From Sciurus carolinensis (Eukaryota > Chordata > Mammalia > Rodentia > Sciuridae): DNA of 64,000 nucleotides. Below, piece after piece: positions 1 to 10,619 of the stretch (its first letter is position 1; each line of letters opens with the position of its first letter). The notes under the pieces were generated by a model, which had not been told where the DNA came from, did no database searches, and worked only from the letters and a program-made list of their open reading frames with translations. Position numbers and translations under genes: made by a program. Location of the stretch: positions 26,558,750-26,622,749 of the forward strand of contig NC_062215.1 in assembly GCF_902686445.1 (NCBI RefSeq). Direction: 5' to 3'.

Positions 1-707
1 CTACCCAGGCCCAGCCCGTACAGAGAGTGCATTGAGGAAGAGATGGCTTTCTGCTTCAAGAGGTCATTCACATTCAGGCCGAGATTGATAGGAGAAGTAC
101 GCGCAACCTTGTTGCTCCGGCCACTATTCTTCATTTTGGTAGAGCCGAACTTGGTGGCAGCAAAAGTGGCAGTGGTAAAGGTTAAAGGCTGAGTGGACCG
201 GGGCATGAAGGTAGGGCTTACAGCAGCAGAGTGACCAAAGGGAGGCGATGGAGAGCTGGACACTGATGAGGCTGGGTCACTTATGGGCATAAAAACCTGG
301 GCCTCTGGGTTAAAGCTGTTTTTGATCTCCTTATCCAACTCACATCCATTTTCATTATTATCATCCACATAAAGCACCTTCACTGGTCCCTTTTCACCAA
401 TTTGGTAGGAAACCTCAAATGGGTCGATCCAAACACTAAGATCCTGTGGCAGATTGCCACGAACATCATCAATGTCCAAACCACTCTCTTTGGATGCTTG
501 TTCAATCACTGGGTCCACTTTCTCCCCTACGTGTATACATCTAAACCCTGATCCTTTGTATGGCTTTTCAGGATACCAGTGCCCTTCATATTTCTTCTTA
601 AGAAGTCTTTCAAGCTCTTCACCAAAAATGTTGACACGTCTCCTGGGAAGCTTATTGTACAAATATGAAATAATAAAATTTAGTGCTACTTGGATTTCAA
701 GCTGCAT
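1..707 (-). CDS. TOB1: TOB1, N-terminal 235 codons (BTG/Tob antiproliferative protein), cut by window edge
   Basis: Tob1 is an antiproliferative adaptor. It binds the CCR4-NOT deadenylase through its BTG domain and poly(A)-binding protein through PAM2 motifs, so it promotes mRNA deadenylation; it also modulates SMAD signalling. The frame opens with [20 protein letters not shown] and stays open to the window edge. The BTG domain covers about residues 1-115, with box A near [15 protein letters not shown] (43-57) and box B near [16 protein letters not shown] (93-108). Basic clusters RRR (22-24) and KKK (37-39) match the bipartite nuclear signal. A PAM2 motif, [11 protein letters not shown], lies at 131-141. 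Ser152, Ser154 and Ser164, each followed by Pro, match the known ERK sites. The Pro/Gln-rich C-terminus and second PAM2 motif lie outside the window. The start is chosen by the family's conserved N-terminus. No intron interrupts the visible coding part, as in human. No damage is seen, so it should be functional. Confidence 0.97.
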   Translation of the reverse strand, partial: MQLEIQVALNFIISYLYNKLPRRRVNIFGEELERLLKKKYEGHWYPEKPYKGSGFRCIHVGEKVDPVIEQASKESGLDIDDVRGNLPQDLSVWIDPFEVSYQIGEKGPVKVLYVDDNNENGCELDKEIKNSFNPEAQVFMPISDPASSVSSSPSPPFGHSAAVSPTFMPRSTQPLTFTTATFAATKFGSTKMKNSGRSNKVARTSPINLGLNVNDLLKQKAISSSMHSLYGLGLG

Positions 708-850
708 AGCTGCTATGCCACAAAGAGTAAGGTTTGTTTCGACTCCTCCACACACACACACACAAAAAGTTCAATTTGTGGCAGAGAAACAAATTCTCAT
801 TCAAAGTGCTGGTATTAGTAGATTATTCTTCACCTTGAGTGGTCTTGTTC
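708..850 (-). other. TOB1: TOB1 exon 2, 5' UTR portion and 3' splice site
   Basis: Upstream of the ATG the minus strand runs 143 nt to a strong splice acceptor: a T-rich tract of repeated TTTTG followed by CTTAAAG|GAAC, with the AG at 852-851. The segment also holds a short GT repeat (CA on the plus strand, about 750-763), a few tens of bases upstream of the start codon. The splice site is inferred from consensus and not from transcript data. Confidence 0.7.
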
Positions 851-2753
851 CTTTAAGAAAACAAAACAAAACAAAAGCAAACATGTCCAAATAAGATAAA
901 TGTAATGTAAGTCCCATGACCTTTTTTTAATCCCTAGAGTAATTTCACTTTTGAAAAGGTCTAATAGACTGGAAAACCTGGAAAATATACTCAGTGCAAA
1001 AATAACATAATATGAAATTGTTTAATAAAGTTCAGAGTCTCATGGGAAAAAGTAGATTTGCAGTTAAAACAGTATTTTTAAAAACGTATTTATTTTCCTT
1101 TTCTGGGTAGAATTTTAAGAAGAAAAACATCTCCAGTATATGTTAAGTGTTCTTTTCCTTCCCTCAACTCTCATAATATTTGCTCGAAAGTGTACTGGGC
1201 ATGCCAACTCACCCATCCACCCCCATGCATACATGTGCCACTTGAAGAAGCTGGTCATTAATTTCTTTTTTCTGGTCATTAATTTGTTATTGCTTTTCAT
1301 CAATTTTAAAGTGAATTCTATATTTTTGTTCATTTTGAATATATCTTGTTTAAATCTACTCTATATTAGACATTTAGAAATTTGAGAAGTCAGGAAATTA
1401 TTTAAATTTTTGCAGTTTATGATGCCAAATTAAACGTACTCAATACTAAATGAACTGTCATCCTGGTGAATAAATACGAACCAAATTATCCCATATAGTT
1501 GTGGCCTTAAAACATACTAAGAACACACAATGTAATAGCAGCACTTCTTTGTGCTCCCCCCCCCTTTTCAGTGTGTATTTTTCCAAATCTGAAATACCTC
1601 TTAAGCAGCAAGTATAACAAAAACAATGATCAACTTAAAAACTCTTATTGATTATTCTGTTTAAAGGGCAGGGTTTCTCAGTTTTACTCTGATTTTAAAA
1701 GCCACCTCCCTCCCTCCCTCTCTCGATAAGAAAACAAGCCCAGAGAGGCATGTATGATAAGGTCGACCTTTAAACGTTTGCTGGATCAGCACTGGGTGGG
1801 GATAAGAAAAGAACAAGGGCAAACAGAAGATATTTGCAAAGGAGATCTATTTGTACACTGAGGTTGATTAAAAAGGACATTTAAAAATCAAGTTGGTATT
1901 AATTCGTCTGTTCCATTTTCCATACTGGCGGTGACAAAGGGAAAAGAATCCCTGGCTGTCCCCAAACTACAAACACTTTCCGAGTCAAAAGCCCGAGTGT
2001 CGGCAAAGGCAGCTGATTAAGCTCAATTGCTTGAAGGTGCAGCCGAGCGAAATTCAGGCTCGGTGGAAGGTAGTTTTAAAGCAACGCCTTAAGACGGAGT
2101 GTGAAGAATTACATAAACAGCTAGTTGGGTCTCATTAGATTTCTGCTCACAGCCCAGGGAGCCCAAGCGCTACGGCAGCAGCAACAGCAAGAGGAGGTGG
2201 AGGAGGAGGAAGAGTACGAGCCTGCTCTTGGAGGGGGACCGCCACGGGAAATGGAAAGGCAACCTCTCGCGGCCGGGCAGCGGGCACCGGGCAGGTCGGG
2301 GCGCCGGCTGCAGTCGGGACAGTCGCTCCCCTCCCCCGCCGTAACCTGACCCGCCGCTCCCCGCCCCCCGCCCCAGGCTCCTGGGACCCGGCCAGCGCCC
2401 GGGGAAGCACCGGTCCCCGGCACCATTTTCGGCCTGGGCGGCCACCCGCCCCTCGGACCCCAGCGCGCCCCGCGAGCTCGCCGCTCCTCCCGGGCGCCCC
2501 AACCCCCGACTCCCGTCAGCTTGCCCCAGGCCGCCTTCCGCCGATCACCCGCCCGGCCCTGGCCGAGCCCCACGCCTCGGGCCGGGTCCCCGGAGCCGCT
2601 CCCTTCGGGTCCCGGCGGCAGCCCCTCTGCGCCCGGAGAGCGACGCCGTCATCCCCGAGCCCCGGGGCTCGACGACACTGCAGCCCCTCCCTCGGTGCCT
2701 CGACCCCGGCTCCCGTCCCGGGTCGCCCCCGTCCGTCGCCCCGCGATACTTAC
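851..2753 (-). other. TOB1: TOB1 intron 1 (predicted)
   Basis: The interval lies between a GTAAGT donor (2753-2748 on the minus strand) and the T-rich acceptor at 851. It is about 1.9 kb, AT-rich near the coding exon and GC-rich near exon 1. A short (CAG)/(GAG)-like microsatellite sits at about 2173-2213. No SINE is inserted, in contrast to the rest of the window, which suggests constraint. No other gene is recognised in it. Confidence 0.6.
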
Positions 2754-3033
2754 GGGCTGCGTCCGCCACAGACCCGCGGCTGGGCTGGGGAGAAGGGGAG
2801 GCAGGGCGGGGGCACGAGAGGGTCGGGAGCGGCGAGCTGGCCGGGTGCAAGACGTCGCTGCCGCCGGACGCGGGACGGAGGCCTCGGGCGGGCCTTAGGA
2901 GCTCGCCGTTTCTGGCTCGGGGTGGTGGGGATCAGGGTCAGGCGAGCGCGCTCACTTCACACAGCCCGGTGCCCCGGCCCAGCGTCCCCGTACTGCGCCC
3001 ACTCCGCGCCGGGCCAGAGCTTCGCTCCTTCTG
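2754..3033 (-). other. TOB1: TOB1 exon 1, non-coding 5' UTR (predicted)
   Basis: The lower boundary is the donor GCAGCCC|GTAAGTAT read on the minus strand. The upper boundary is placed about 30 nt downstream of a minus-strand TATA box. The exon would be very GC-rich and about 280 nt; with exon 2 it gives a 5' UTR of about 420 nt. The transcription start is an estimate. Confidence 0.5.
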
Positions 3034-3057
3034 CCGCGGCGCGCGCCCCACCTCTCG

Positions 3058-3064
3058 TTTTATA
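3058..3064 (-). promoter_or_regulatory. TOB1: TATA box of TOB1
   Basis: The minus strand reads AATATAAAACGAG here, containing TATAAAA inside an otherwise GC-rich island. It lies about 305 nt upstream of the predicted exon 1 donor. A TATA box within a CpG island fits an inducible early-response gene. Confidence 0.6.
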
Positions 3065-3479
3065 TTCTCCTCCCTGCCCCCCATCCCCTCCGTGGGGGTG
3101 CGCGCGCCCGCCCGCGTCACACAACTCGGGGCGGCGTAACCATTCCCCGCCCTCTCCGCCCCGCACCCCAGACCCTAGCTGCTGGTTCCGCCCCTGCCCT
3201 GCCCCCCGACGCCATTGGCCAAGTCCCGCCTGCCCTGGTCCTGACGGGCGGTGGACGGCCAGGGTGGGGATGGCCACACCCCCTGGCTCCGAGATGACCA
3301 ATGAGCCGACGATCTGGAGAGATCGTGGGCGGAACTAAGAGAATATTTGGAAAGGGATTGGGGGAGAGACATGCCAATGCAGGCGAAAGGGGTGGGGCGG
3401 GGCGCTGACGCTCCTTCCAGGCCGAGAGCGCGGGGGAGAAGGGGGAGGGGAGCGGAGCAGGTGGCGAAGCGGCGGGGGA

Positions 3480-4194
3480 GAGCTCAAGTCCTGGAGCGGG
3501 AGGGGAGAGTATACACAAAATGCCCTATCCGAATGGGACTGTGCCCAGGAAAATCCCACTCGTGGACGAGCTACCAAATCGGACTCCAGCCCACCCCAGG
3601 GGAGTCTAGAGAAAGGGCAAACTGTGACCGAGAAGCGTGCACCCTATTCATTGAAATGTTAATCCCTGCAGGGCCTAGGCCAACTGCCACGGAGTGGCAA
3701 CTGCAGAACCCAAAGCTGCCGAGCCGGGCTGGGGGTGGGGAAGGGAGGCCACCCCGCCGCTCCTCCCGCCCAGGTGACAGTTTAACTGCCTCTGCAGTGC
3801 CACATCAGACCTCCCCGTGCGACCCGGCGGCAGCTCGGAGATGGGGGTGGCTTGAGAGTGTAAGAAGAATCACGTTTTGTTCCAAATGTCCCAGCCCAGG
3901 CCTCCGGGCCCAGGGTGTGGCGACATGATGCCAAACTGCGTATGTATCGGGGCGGGGGGGTGTATACATATATTCATCTCAAGGGCTCTGACACAGATGC
4001 CTTCCCGTGCCTTCCTGTGATGCGCGTGTAAGGTAATTTTCGGCTGAACCATGTGCGGGTATCTAGGGAATGGGGGAAAAAGGGACTCAAGAGGGGCGAG
4101 TAAAAGGCCTTTTTTCCACAACCTGCAGCAGAGAAATTCACGGAGTTACATTGGGAGTGGAATGGGGCGTCCCTCTGCTAAAAATATTACTCAC
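3480..4194. other. Upstream flank of TOB1, no gene recognised
   Basis: This is moderately GC-rich unique sequence without SINEs. Several frames stay open by chance because of GC content, but none resembles a known protein. In human an antisense lncRNA (TOB1-AS1) starts on this side of TOB1; a plus-strand transcript here is possible but not shown by the sequence. Confidence 0.4.
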
Positions 4195-4290
4195 AGGTAG
4201 CAACGACGCCTGATTGGCTGCACGCGTCCCTTAGCAACCAGACGATTGGCTGTCTGGTATCTAAGATACAGACGTCAAACTCGGACTGGG
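4195..4290. promoter_or_regulatory. Compact promoter-like element: two RFX half-site/CCAAT modules, palindrome, CRE-like site
   Basis: AGCAAC (4199-4204) is followed by ATTGGCTG (4213-4220), and the pair recurs as AGCAAC (4233-4238) and ATTGGCTG (4245-4252). An imperfect palindrome follows at 4252-4273, with arms GTCTGGTATCT and AGATACAGAC around one base. It contains GTCT/AGAC half-sites of the SMAD-binding type and overlaps GACGTCA (CRE-like) at 4271-4277. Factor names are inferred from motifs. It could be a distal TOB1 promoter element or the start of a divergent lncRNA. Confidence 0.45.
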
Positions 4291-6010
4291 TAAAGGGGAG
4301 AGAAAGTCTAGGGGGTGCCAAGGAGGGAAGGGGGAGAAAGAGAAGCAATGAATGAAAACGCCCATCGCCTGGCCTTCCCCTTTCCCGGTCCTCTTCACTT
4401 AAGGAGCGCTTCTTGGAAAAACACAGTTGGGGTGCCGCCTTCCCCTTAAAACTGTGGGGCCTGCATGCTTAACCTGCTGTAAGGAAGTTCAACCGCAACC
4501 CACCGCGGCCTGGGGTGTCCGCGGGCGGGCCTGTGCACTCCAGCTGGGCTCCTCAGGCACAAACCCGCTTTACGCGTCGGGCCTAGAAGCGTTTCATTTT
4601 ATGGGCGCCAAACCTGGATGTACCCTTCTCCTCTCCGACTGACTCCCGTGCCCTCTCGCCTCCCGTCTTAGAGGAACCACATTGAGAAAGGATATTTCTA
4701 AAGTCTCAGTGCGTGTGAGAAGGAGAGGGAAGATGGGTTGTGGAGTGGACGGAGGGTTGGGGAGGGGTCTCCTAAAACTCATGGTTCTCTTAAGAACATA
4801 GAAATTTTACTCAGTGTCTCTCTAAATTCTGATTTATTTTTAATGTTTGGATTTTTTTTTTTAAGTTGTAAACAAAGTGGAATCGAATTGTGAAAATAGG
4901 GCAAGCATTTTAAGTTAAAATGCTCTTTCCCCACACTGAAATATTTTATAATATAAATTATTCGTTCAGTGTGTTCTTCTTTTTGTTCATTTGTACGTTT
5001 TTGGATTTACCATAATGAACATAATTCTATATGTAATAAAAATGAGTTATTTTTTATTTATAATTAGTTGAGCACAAAAATTGCAAGAAACTAGGTAGGA
5101 TATTTTGGGAATGGCTTACCAAGAGAAACACTTGATTTTTCGTGTGCCCCAGAAGCATAATTTCTTACCATTAAGCAAATAATGTTACTGTATCCAACAC
5201 TCTGAATTGCAGGACCATGTGTTGGGCCATGTGTCTGGATTTGTTATTTAGAAAATACATCACTATAATTAGGGAGCATATTAGACTTGGCTGAGATTAA
5301 AATGCCTAACTAAAAATAGATGAATCATAATTTTAAGCTTATCTATACTTTTCAAGAATTCTCTAAAAGAAAGGCACAAATTTTCTTTTTTGAATGTCCT
5401 CAATCTATAATCCCAGGTATAAATATTGGAGCAACCATCTGCTACAAACTGATTAGTTATCAATAGCAGTGAATTAAATTTCTGAGTCAGAAATCTAGAT
5501 GTCAAAAGTGCATGAATTAAAAAAAAAATGCATGAATTATTGTGGCTTATCCCAGGGGTATAAGAGGTTATCAAGCCAAATATAAATGAAAACACACACC
5601 CTCCCCATACATTAAGGCCCTGTGGCATTCTGGAAAAAAGTACTGAAGTGTGGGTATTAGGAGATTTGAGTTTCACATCAGTTTCCATCAACTTTTAGTT
5701 TTCTCATCTATAAAAAAGTTGAATTAGGTCATTTGTAACATCTGTTTTAATTTTTTAGGAAAATCCACATTTAAAACTAACAATATATTTCTTTTTTCAA
5801 ATATGGATTGCAAATAAAAGGGGGGGGGGACAGTTTCCTGTCTTTTGAACGGTGCAAGTCATGAAGTGTAAAAAAGTTGTTGTTTTTTTTATACAAGTTT
5901 CACTTTAGCCCCTAATATGGCTAATTATTATTTAATAATTTACTTTGGAATTGTGCAGGGGAGTGGACTATTAAATAATTATTTAGATTTATAGAGAAAA
6001 AAGTATTTGG
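4291..6010. other. Unique upstream DNA, AT-rich from about 4.8 kb; no gene
   Basis: GC-rich sequence to about 4700 gives way to AT-rich sequence. No family-level repeat is evident except a MIR-like stretch near 5650-5760 and a small A-tract flanked by an 11-bp duplication at 5509-5539. A run of nine or more G lies at about 5820-5830. No coding region is supported. Confidence 0.5.
5650..5760 (+). mobile_element. MIR-like SINE fragment
   Basis: The MIR 3' signature TTTTCTCATCTATAAAA is recognisable, preceded by diverged body sequence. It is an ancient mammalian tRNA-derived SINE and strongly decayed. Confidence 0.45.
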
Positions 6011-6135
6011 GGGGTTGGGGTTGTGGCTCAGTGGAAGAGGGCTCATCTAGCACACATGAAGCCCTGGGTTTGATCCTCAGCACAACATAAAAATTTTTTA
6101 AAAAGGTATTGTGTCCACCTAAAAATATATATATT
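6011..6135 (+). mobile_element. ID SINE (sciurid type)
   Basis: The sequence reads GGGTTGGGGTTGTGGCTCAG at the 5' end, then the B-box-like GGGTTTGATCC and the tail AAAAAGGTATTGTGTCCACC. This is the tRNA-Ala-derived ID element with the sciurid tail. Confidence 0.9.
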
Positions 6136-7727
6136 TTTTAAAAAAGAATTTGGTATTAGACTTCAGGTAGTATCAAAATCAAGAGGTAATTGATCTTTCT
6201 AAGCAAATGGTGGTCACTAGAAATCACAACCCTTCCTTTCACATCCCACAGGAATCCTAGAGGGATGCCTTGCAAAAAGATTAGAATTGTTTGGTAAACA
6301 TGTTCCAAAATCATTGTAAAACACTGTTCTTGAAAATGCCCTTATTTACACACAAACACACACAATACCCACACAATACCCCCCCATCTTTAATTCTGAG
6401 AGAGAGCTCAGAATTTTCTAATTCTCATTCTGTTTCTTTGTAAACTGAGATGAGCTTACAGGAGAATGGCCATACACACCATGCACGTGGTGTATCTGTG
6501 TTTACTAAGACCCATTTCAGTTCTAGAGACTCAAACTTTACCTTCATTTGGAAATAAGGCCACACACAAAATATAATATTTTTGTTACTCATTTCTTTTT
6601 AGATAGTCATGCAACATAAACCACAGTCTTTAAGTTAATAAAAAATTATAAACTAACCATCAAGTGATTAAAAACCAAGTAAACCATTTTGCAAAAGAAA
6701 GCGATGCACTTGTGTCTAAAGAAACCTCAGTGTGGTTTCTTGTGGCTTCTACTCAAGTCTGTAGAGGAGTGCCCTACGTTCCCCAGAACAGACTGGCACA
6801 CAGACCTGTGCAATTAAGAGATAACTAGATAACATTCAACAAACCCATTTATCTTTGGAACAAGCAATTAGACTGAAGGAACTTGGTCTGAAAGGAATAT
6901 GTCTCCTTATAACTCATTCACTCCCCATTATCATGATGAACAAAAGTCCAAATGAAATCTTAAAGATACTTTCCATTAGCTCAAGATTTCATCAAGAGAT
7001 TATAGTGTAGATTCTAGAAGTGATAGTGTTCACAACATTCTAAGTACAAAGAACATTTGAAGTCCTCTGTGAGTGAATGTTATAGAGTAATTTAAATACA
7101 TTCAAAGCATGGTTTGTATATGTTAATAAGCAACTCTGCTTACCAAAATAGAATATAGTGATATATAGTTTTATATATATATATATGTGTATATATATGT
7201 ATATATATATACACACATACACATATATATATACACACACACACACATATATATATATAAAACCAATTGTGGTAGACACTTGCTAACGTGCCATTTTCCC
7301 ATGGGCAGAGTGGGTATGAGGAGGAGAGATAATACCCAAAGTTTCATTGAAATCCATTCATGAAACTTTGTCAGAAAAGAAACTTCAATTTCAGCTCTAT
7401 TCCTCTTCCCCTTGTCTTCCTGACTAAAGAGGCTATAAGACTGACTGTGTTCTTTCCTAGGCTTTATTGCAGTAGGGGTGGCGTTGTGACACTGTTCTAT
7501 CAATGACACATAAACAGAGGTCAATTGGCATGGTTTTGGAGAAAGCTTTGCTTTTCTTATCAAAGGGGTTTGCACCAGTTGCTATCGCTGCCAGTAAGCT
7601 ACCTCAGACACTCGTCTTATTATGTTCTTGGGTCCTGGAGGGTAGGAATTCAGACAGGGGACATAGGGATTCTGGGCTTGTCTCCACTGCACAATGTCTG
7701 GAACCTCAGCTGGGAGGACTCATCTGG
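6136..7727. other. Unique AT-rich DNA with TA/CA microsatellite; no gene
   Basis: A compound (TA)n/(CA)n microsatellite with short GTATATA interruptions occupies about 7171-7260. The rest shows no recognisable repeat or coding region. Confidence 0.5.
7171..7260. repeat. (TA)n/(CA)n compound microsatellite
   Basis: Alternating TA runs are interspersed with ACACAC blocks; the open frames through it are low-complexity artefacts. Confidence 0.95.
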
Positions 7728-7910
7728 AACATATCTGTGTAATAGAACTTCCAATGGCGAAATATGCTACATCTGTGCTGCCCATTGTGCTTGCTACATG
7801 TGGCTACTAAGCACTTGAAATGTGGCCAGTATAACTGAGGAACTGAATTTTTAGTGTTTTATTTTAATTAAATTTATTTTTAAATAACCACATGTGGCCC
7901 ACAGCTTCTG
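7728..7910. mobile_element. Ancient non-autonomous DNA-transposon-like repeat
   Basis: The stretch contains AATAGAACTT, CTACATGTGGCTACTAAGCA and ACCACATGTGG around an AT-rich centre. This is the layout of a common decayed mammalian repeat with AGCCACATGTGGCTA-like inverted ends. The same family appears near 31.7-32.1 kb and probably 40.1-40.6 kb. I believe it belongs to the hAT-Charlie type, but the subfamily is not assigned. Confidence 0.5.
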
Positions 7911-8554
7911 AAAGGGACAACACAGTTGTAGAAGCTTCTTTATGTACATGTCTAGTACCTGGGCTCAGTTGGCACCGCAGAAGGCCTCTGCTCTCCCCTG
8001 AGGTTTGGGCTTCTCACAGCATAGCCAAGGCAGCTATGAGGGAGGCGTCCCAAGAGGAAGTCTCTAGGAAAGCCATGTGGAAGCTGCATGATCTTTTATG
8101 GCCCAACCTCAGAGGTCACAAAGCACCATTTCCACCATGTTGTATTGGTCCAAGTGATTACAAGTTCGAGTGAAGAGGGGAGGGCATATCCCCATTTCTC
8201 AAGGGAAAATGTCAAAGAGCTGGGATCGTTTTAAAAAATTGCCACTGGGGCACTTCCTGCCTTGAACATGAATTTGGTGGTAAAAGCTTCCTCAGCCTTC
8301 TTATAAACATTAAAAAAAAAAAAAAAAAATCAAGGTAATCATAGAGATAGGAGCTCTGATAAATGCTAGTAACTGCCTAGGTCTGGTTTACTTTTTAAAC
8401 CACATTAAGTGTTCTACAACTCCCAGCTGAAATCATCCCCAGTAAAAACACCAATTTAACATCTTTTAAGGAAACCTGAACCTGATTCTCAAAAAAATCA
8501 AAATAGTTTTTTTTTTTTTTCCTAGTGTAATATTAGAGCTTGTTTTTCATTAAA
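7911..8554. other. Unique DNA with A and T homopolymers; no gene
   Basis: A run of about 18 A lies near 8312-8329 and a T run near 8507-8520. They may be tails of unrecognised retroposons. Nothing else is identified. Confidence 0.4.
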
Positions 8555-8875
8555 AGGCCTGGAAATATTCATTATAGAAAGTTTGGAACACACAGACAGG
8601 AATAAGGAAAAAATAGCAATCATGTTTAATCTCGCTGCACTGTGTTAACCATGCATCCTGCTCCATTGCTTTGTGAATGAGTTTCCATCACATACAGTTT
8701 TGTTTCCTGCAGCAACTTAGCATTACATTATTTCTATTTCCCCCAACATTAAACATTTTTCATATGGTCATTCCTAATGACCACATGCCATGTTCCATTC
8801 TATAGATTTAGAATAATTTACTTAACCATTGCTGGACATTAAGTTGTTGAAACTCTTTCTGTATTAAAAACAAAC

Positions 8876-9088
8876 ATGCCAGGCATGGTGGTTTTATCCC
8901 GTAATCTCAGAGACTCCGGAGACTGAGGCAGGATGATCACAAGTTTGAGGCCAGCCTTAACAACTTATTGAGGCCCTAAACAACTTCAAGAGACCCTGTC
9001 TCAAAATAAAAAATAAAAAGGGCTAGGGATGTAGATCAATGGGTAAGCACCCCTGGGTTCAATCCCCAGTCCAAAAAAAAAAAAAAAA
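8876..9088 (+). mobile_element. B1-dID SINE
   Basis: The B1 body (AGGCATGGTGG ... GAGACCCTGTCTC) is followed by a short A-rich linker and a diverged ID unit (GGGCTAGGGATGTAG ... GGGTTCAATCCCCAG), then a run of A. This is the fused SINE of squirrels and dormice. Confidence 0.92.
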
Positions 9089-9302
9089 AGACACCCAGAA
9101 AAAAATTTCATTTTGTATAGAAATCTTTACATCTCTGAGTATTTCCTTGGAACAGATTCTGTAAGTGAATTTACCTGGTTAAAGAGAAGGGATATATGTG
9201 AGATACACAAACATACATTCACAAAAAAATATCATATATTGTTTATGATGATACATTATATATAATATATATACATTATGTATATACACATGTAAATAAT
9301 TT

Positions 9303-9385
9303 TTTTCAGTACTGGGGATGGACTCCAGAGCCTTGTGCATGCTAAGCAAGTGTTCAACCTGTGAGCTACAACCCCAGTCCCTACC
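9303..9385 (-). mobile_element. ID-type SINE fragment
   Basis: The plus strand reads AGTACTGGGGATGGACTCCA at the left and GAGCTACAACCCCAGTCC at the right, the reverse complement of an ID body. Confidence 0.75.
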
Positions 9386-9394
9386 CATTTTAAT

Positions 9395-9455
9395 TTTTTT
9401 TTTTCTTGAAGTACGTACTAGGTGAGTGTTCTACCACTGACCTATATCCTCAGGC
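9395..9455 (-). mobile_element. Diverged ID-type SINE fragment
   Basis: GTGTTCTACCACTGACCTA followed by TCCTCAGGCC is a decayed reverse-complement ID core. It lies just beside another ID fragment and interrupts the old L1. Confidence 0.5.
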
Positions 9456-9769
9456 CAAGAAGAGAGATTTTTTTTAAAAGCTCTTAATACACACTGACAA
9501 TCCACTTTCCAGAAAGATTATATTATTTTTACATTCCCATTGTAGACTCATTTCAGTCTCAATACATTACTAGCTGGTATTGCCTACTGAACATTTTTTT
9601 TTTTTCTATTCTTGGCTAATATGATAGGTAAAATGATATATCTTTATTGTTTTAATTTATATTGTTTATTACATGTAGGATAAAGATATTTTCACTTACA
9701 TTTTCAGCTCTGTATATTACTGCCACTATGATTGATTGATTGATTGATTGAATGATTTCTCTTTGGTTT

Positions 9770-9968
9770 TTGCAGTACTGGGAATTGGACTCAGGGCATA
9801 TGCCAGGTAAGGGCTCTACTACTGAACTTCCCCAGTCTTTTCAATTTTTTTTTTATTATTATGAGAAAGGGTCTCAATAAATTGCCCAGGTTGGTCTTGA
9901 ATTTGTTATCTTCTTGCCTCAGCTTCTGAAGTAGCTAGAATTACAAGCACGTGCCACTGCACATGGGT
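9770..9968 (-). mobile_element. B1-dID SINE
   Basis: Reverse-complement dID (CAGTACTGGGAATTGGACTC), a T-rich linker and a B1 body (GAGAAAGGGTCTC ... GTGCCACTGCACATGG) are in order. A (TGAT)n tract at about 9731-9750 lies just to its left. Confidence 0.88.
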
Positions 9969-10078
9969 ATTTCTATGACATAGTTATTCATTCCTTTTCC
10001 CCACATTTCTGTTAGAAGACTTTGTGTTTTTCTCTTCAATTTGTGTATCTTACATATTGTGCAAGTTGTATTAAAAAC

Positions 10079-10313
10079 ATCATTCTAGGGGTGTGGGAGG
10101 AGGGCAAGAATGGAGGAAGGAGGGACTGTATAGAGGGAAAAGAGGGGTGGGAGGGATGGGGGGGAAGGAAAAATAACAGAATGAATCAAAAACTGTCACC
10201 TTAGGTAAATGTATGATTACACAAATGGTATGCCTCTACTTAATGTACAAACAGAGAAACAAGATGTATCCCATTTGTTTACAATAAAAATAAATTTTTA
10301 AAAAATCATTCTA
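10079..10313 (+). mobile_element. 5'-truncated L1 3' end with target-site duplication
   Basis: The insert (10,088-10,304) is a G-rich L1 3' UTR ending in a short A-rich tail. It is flanked by the 9-bp duplication ATCATTCTA at 10,079-10,087 and 10,305-10,313. Its sequence is the reverse complement of the L1 end at 15.5-15.7 kb, so both belong to one family. It lies inside the older L1 copy. Confidence 0.85.
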
Positions 10314-10619
10314 AAATTTGCCTAAGTGTTTTAAATATGTATTTGGATGCCTTGAACCTTGGTTTCCAACTTACTGATTCACTTTATAATATTCCGACTG
10401 ACTCAAAGGTTATCAATGAATGTGTTTTTTTAAAAAGGGACAAAACAAAACAGTTCTAATGATTTTTACTCAGCCCTTTTTCTCCTTGACCTTTGTACCA
10501 CATTTCACACTGTTTGCTGGTAACTACTTGAAATATTCCCTTTTGACTTTTAAGATTTCGCATGTTCTTATATCAACATAAGAGATCCCAACGTGATTCC
10601 TACTTCCTCACTTCTCAGA

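Larger units (their letters stand above)
2250..3480. promoter_or_regulatory. TOB1: CpG island spanning the TOB1 promoter and first exon
   Basis: Dense CpG and GC content begins near 2250 and fades after about 3480. It includes GC boxes such as GGGGCGGGGC near 3393-3403, a CCAAT box on the minus strand (ATTGG on plus near 3213) and another CCAAT on the plus strand near 3296. This is the expected promoter architecture for a broadly expressed, inducible gene. Boundaries are by eye. Confidence 0.85.
8555..10080. mobile_element. Ancient L1-derived sequence, broken by SINEs
   Basis: Fragments such as CATGTTCCATTCTATAGA, TCTGAGTATTTCCTTGGAAC and TTGGCTAATATGATAGGT match a familiar old L1 (L1M-type) region. 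The copy is interrupted by SINEs at 8876-9088, 9303-9385, 9395-9455 and 9770-9968 and continues in the same order to about 10,080. The subfamily would need a library comparison. Confidence 0.6.

Noticed and set aside
454..894. A 146-codon plus-strand frame
   Set aside because: It is antisense to the conserved TOB1 coding exon and its translation resembles nothing known.
2173..2213. A CAG repeat that might encode polyglutamine
   Set aside because: It lies in the predicted TOB1 intron, is short and interrupted, and is not in a supported coding frame.
3347..3928. A 193-codon open frame at the edge of the TOB1 CpG island
   Set aside because: Arg/Gly/Pro-rich translation is typical of CpG-island DNA read by chance, with no family resemblance.
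7171..7260. Possible coding sequence rich in Tyr and Ile
   Set aside because: It is a TA/CA microsatellite; the open frames are artefacts.
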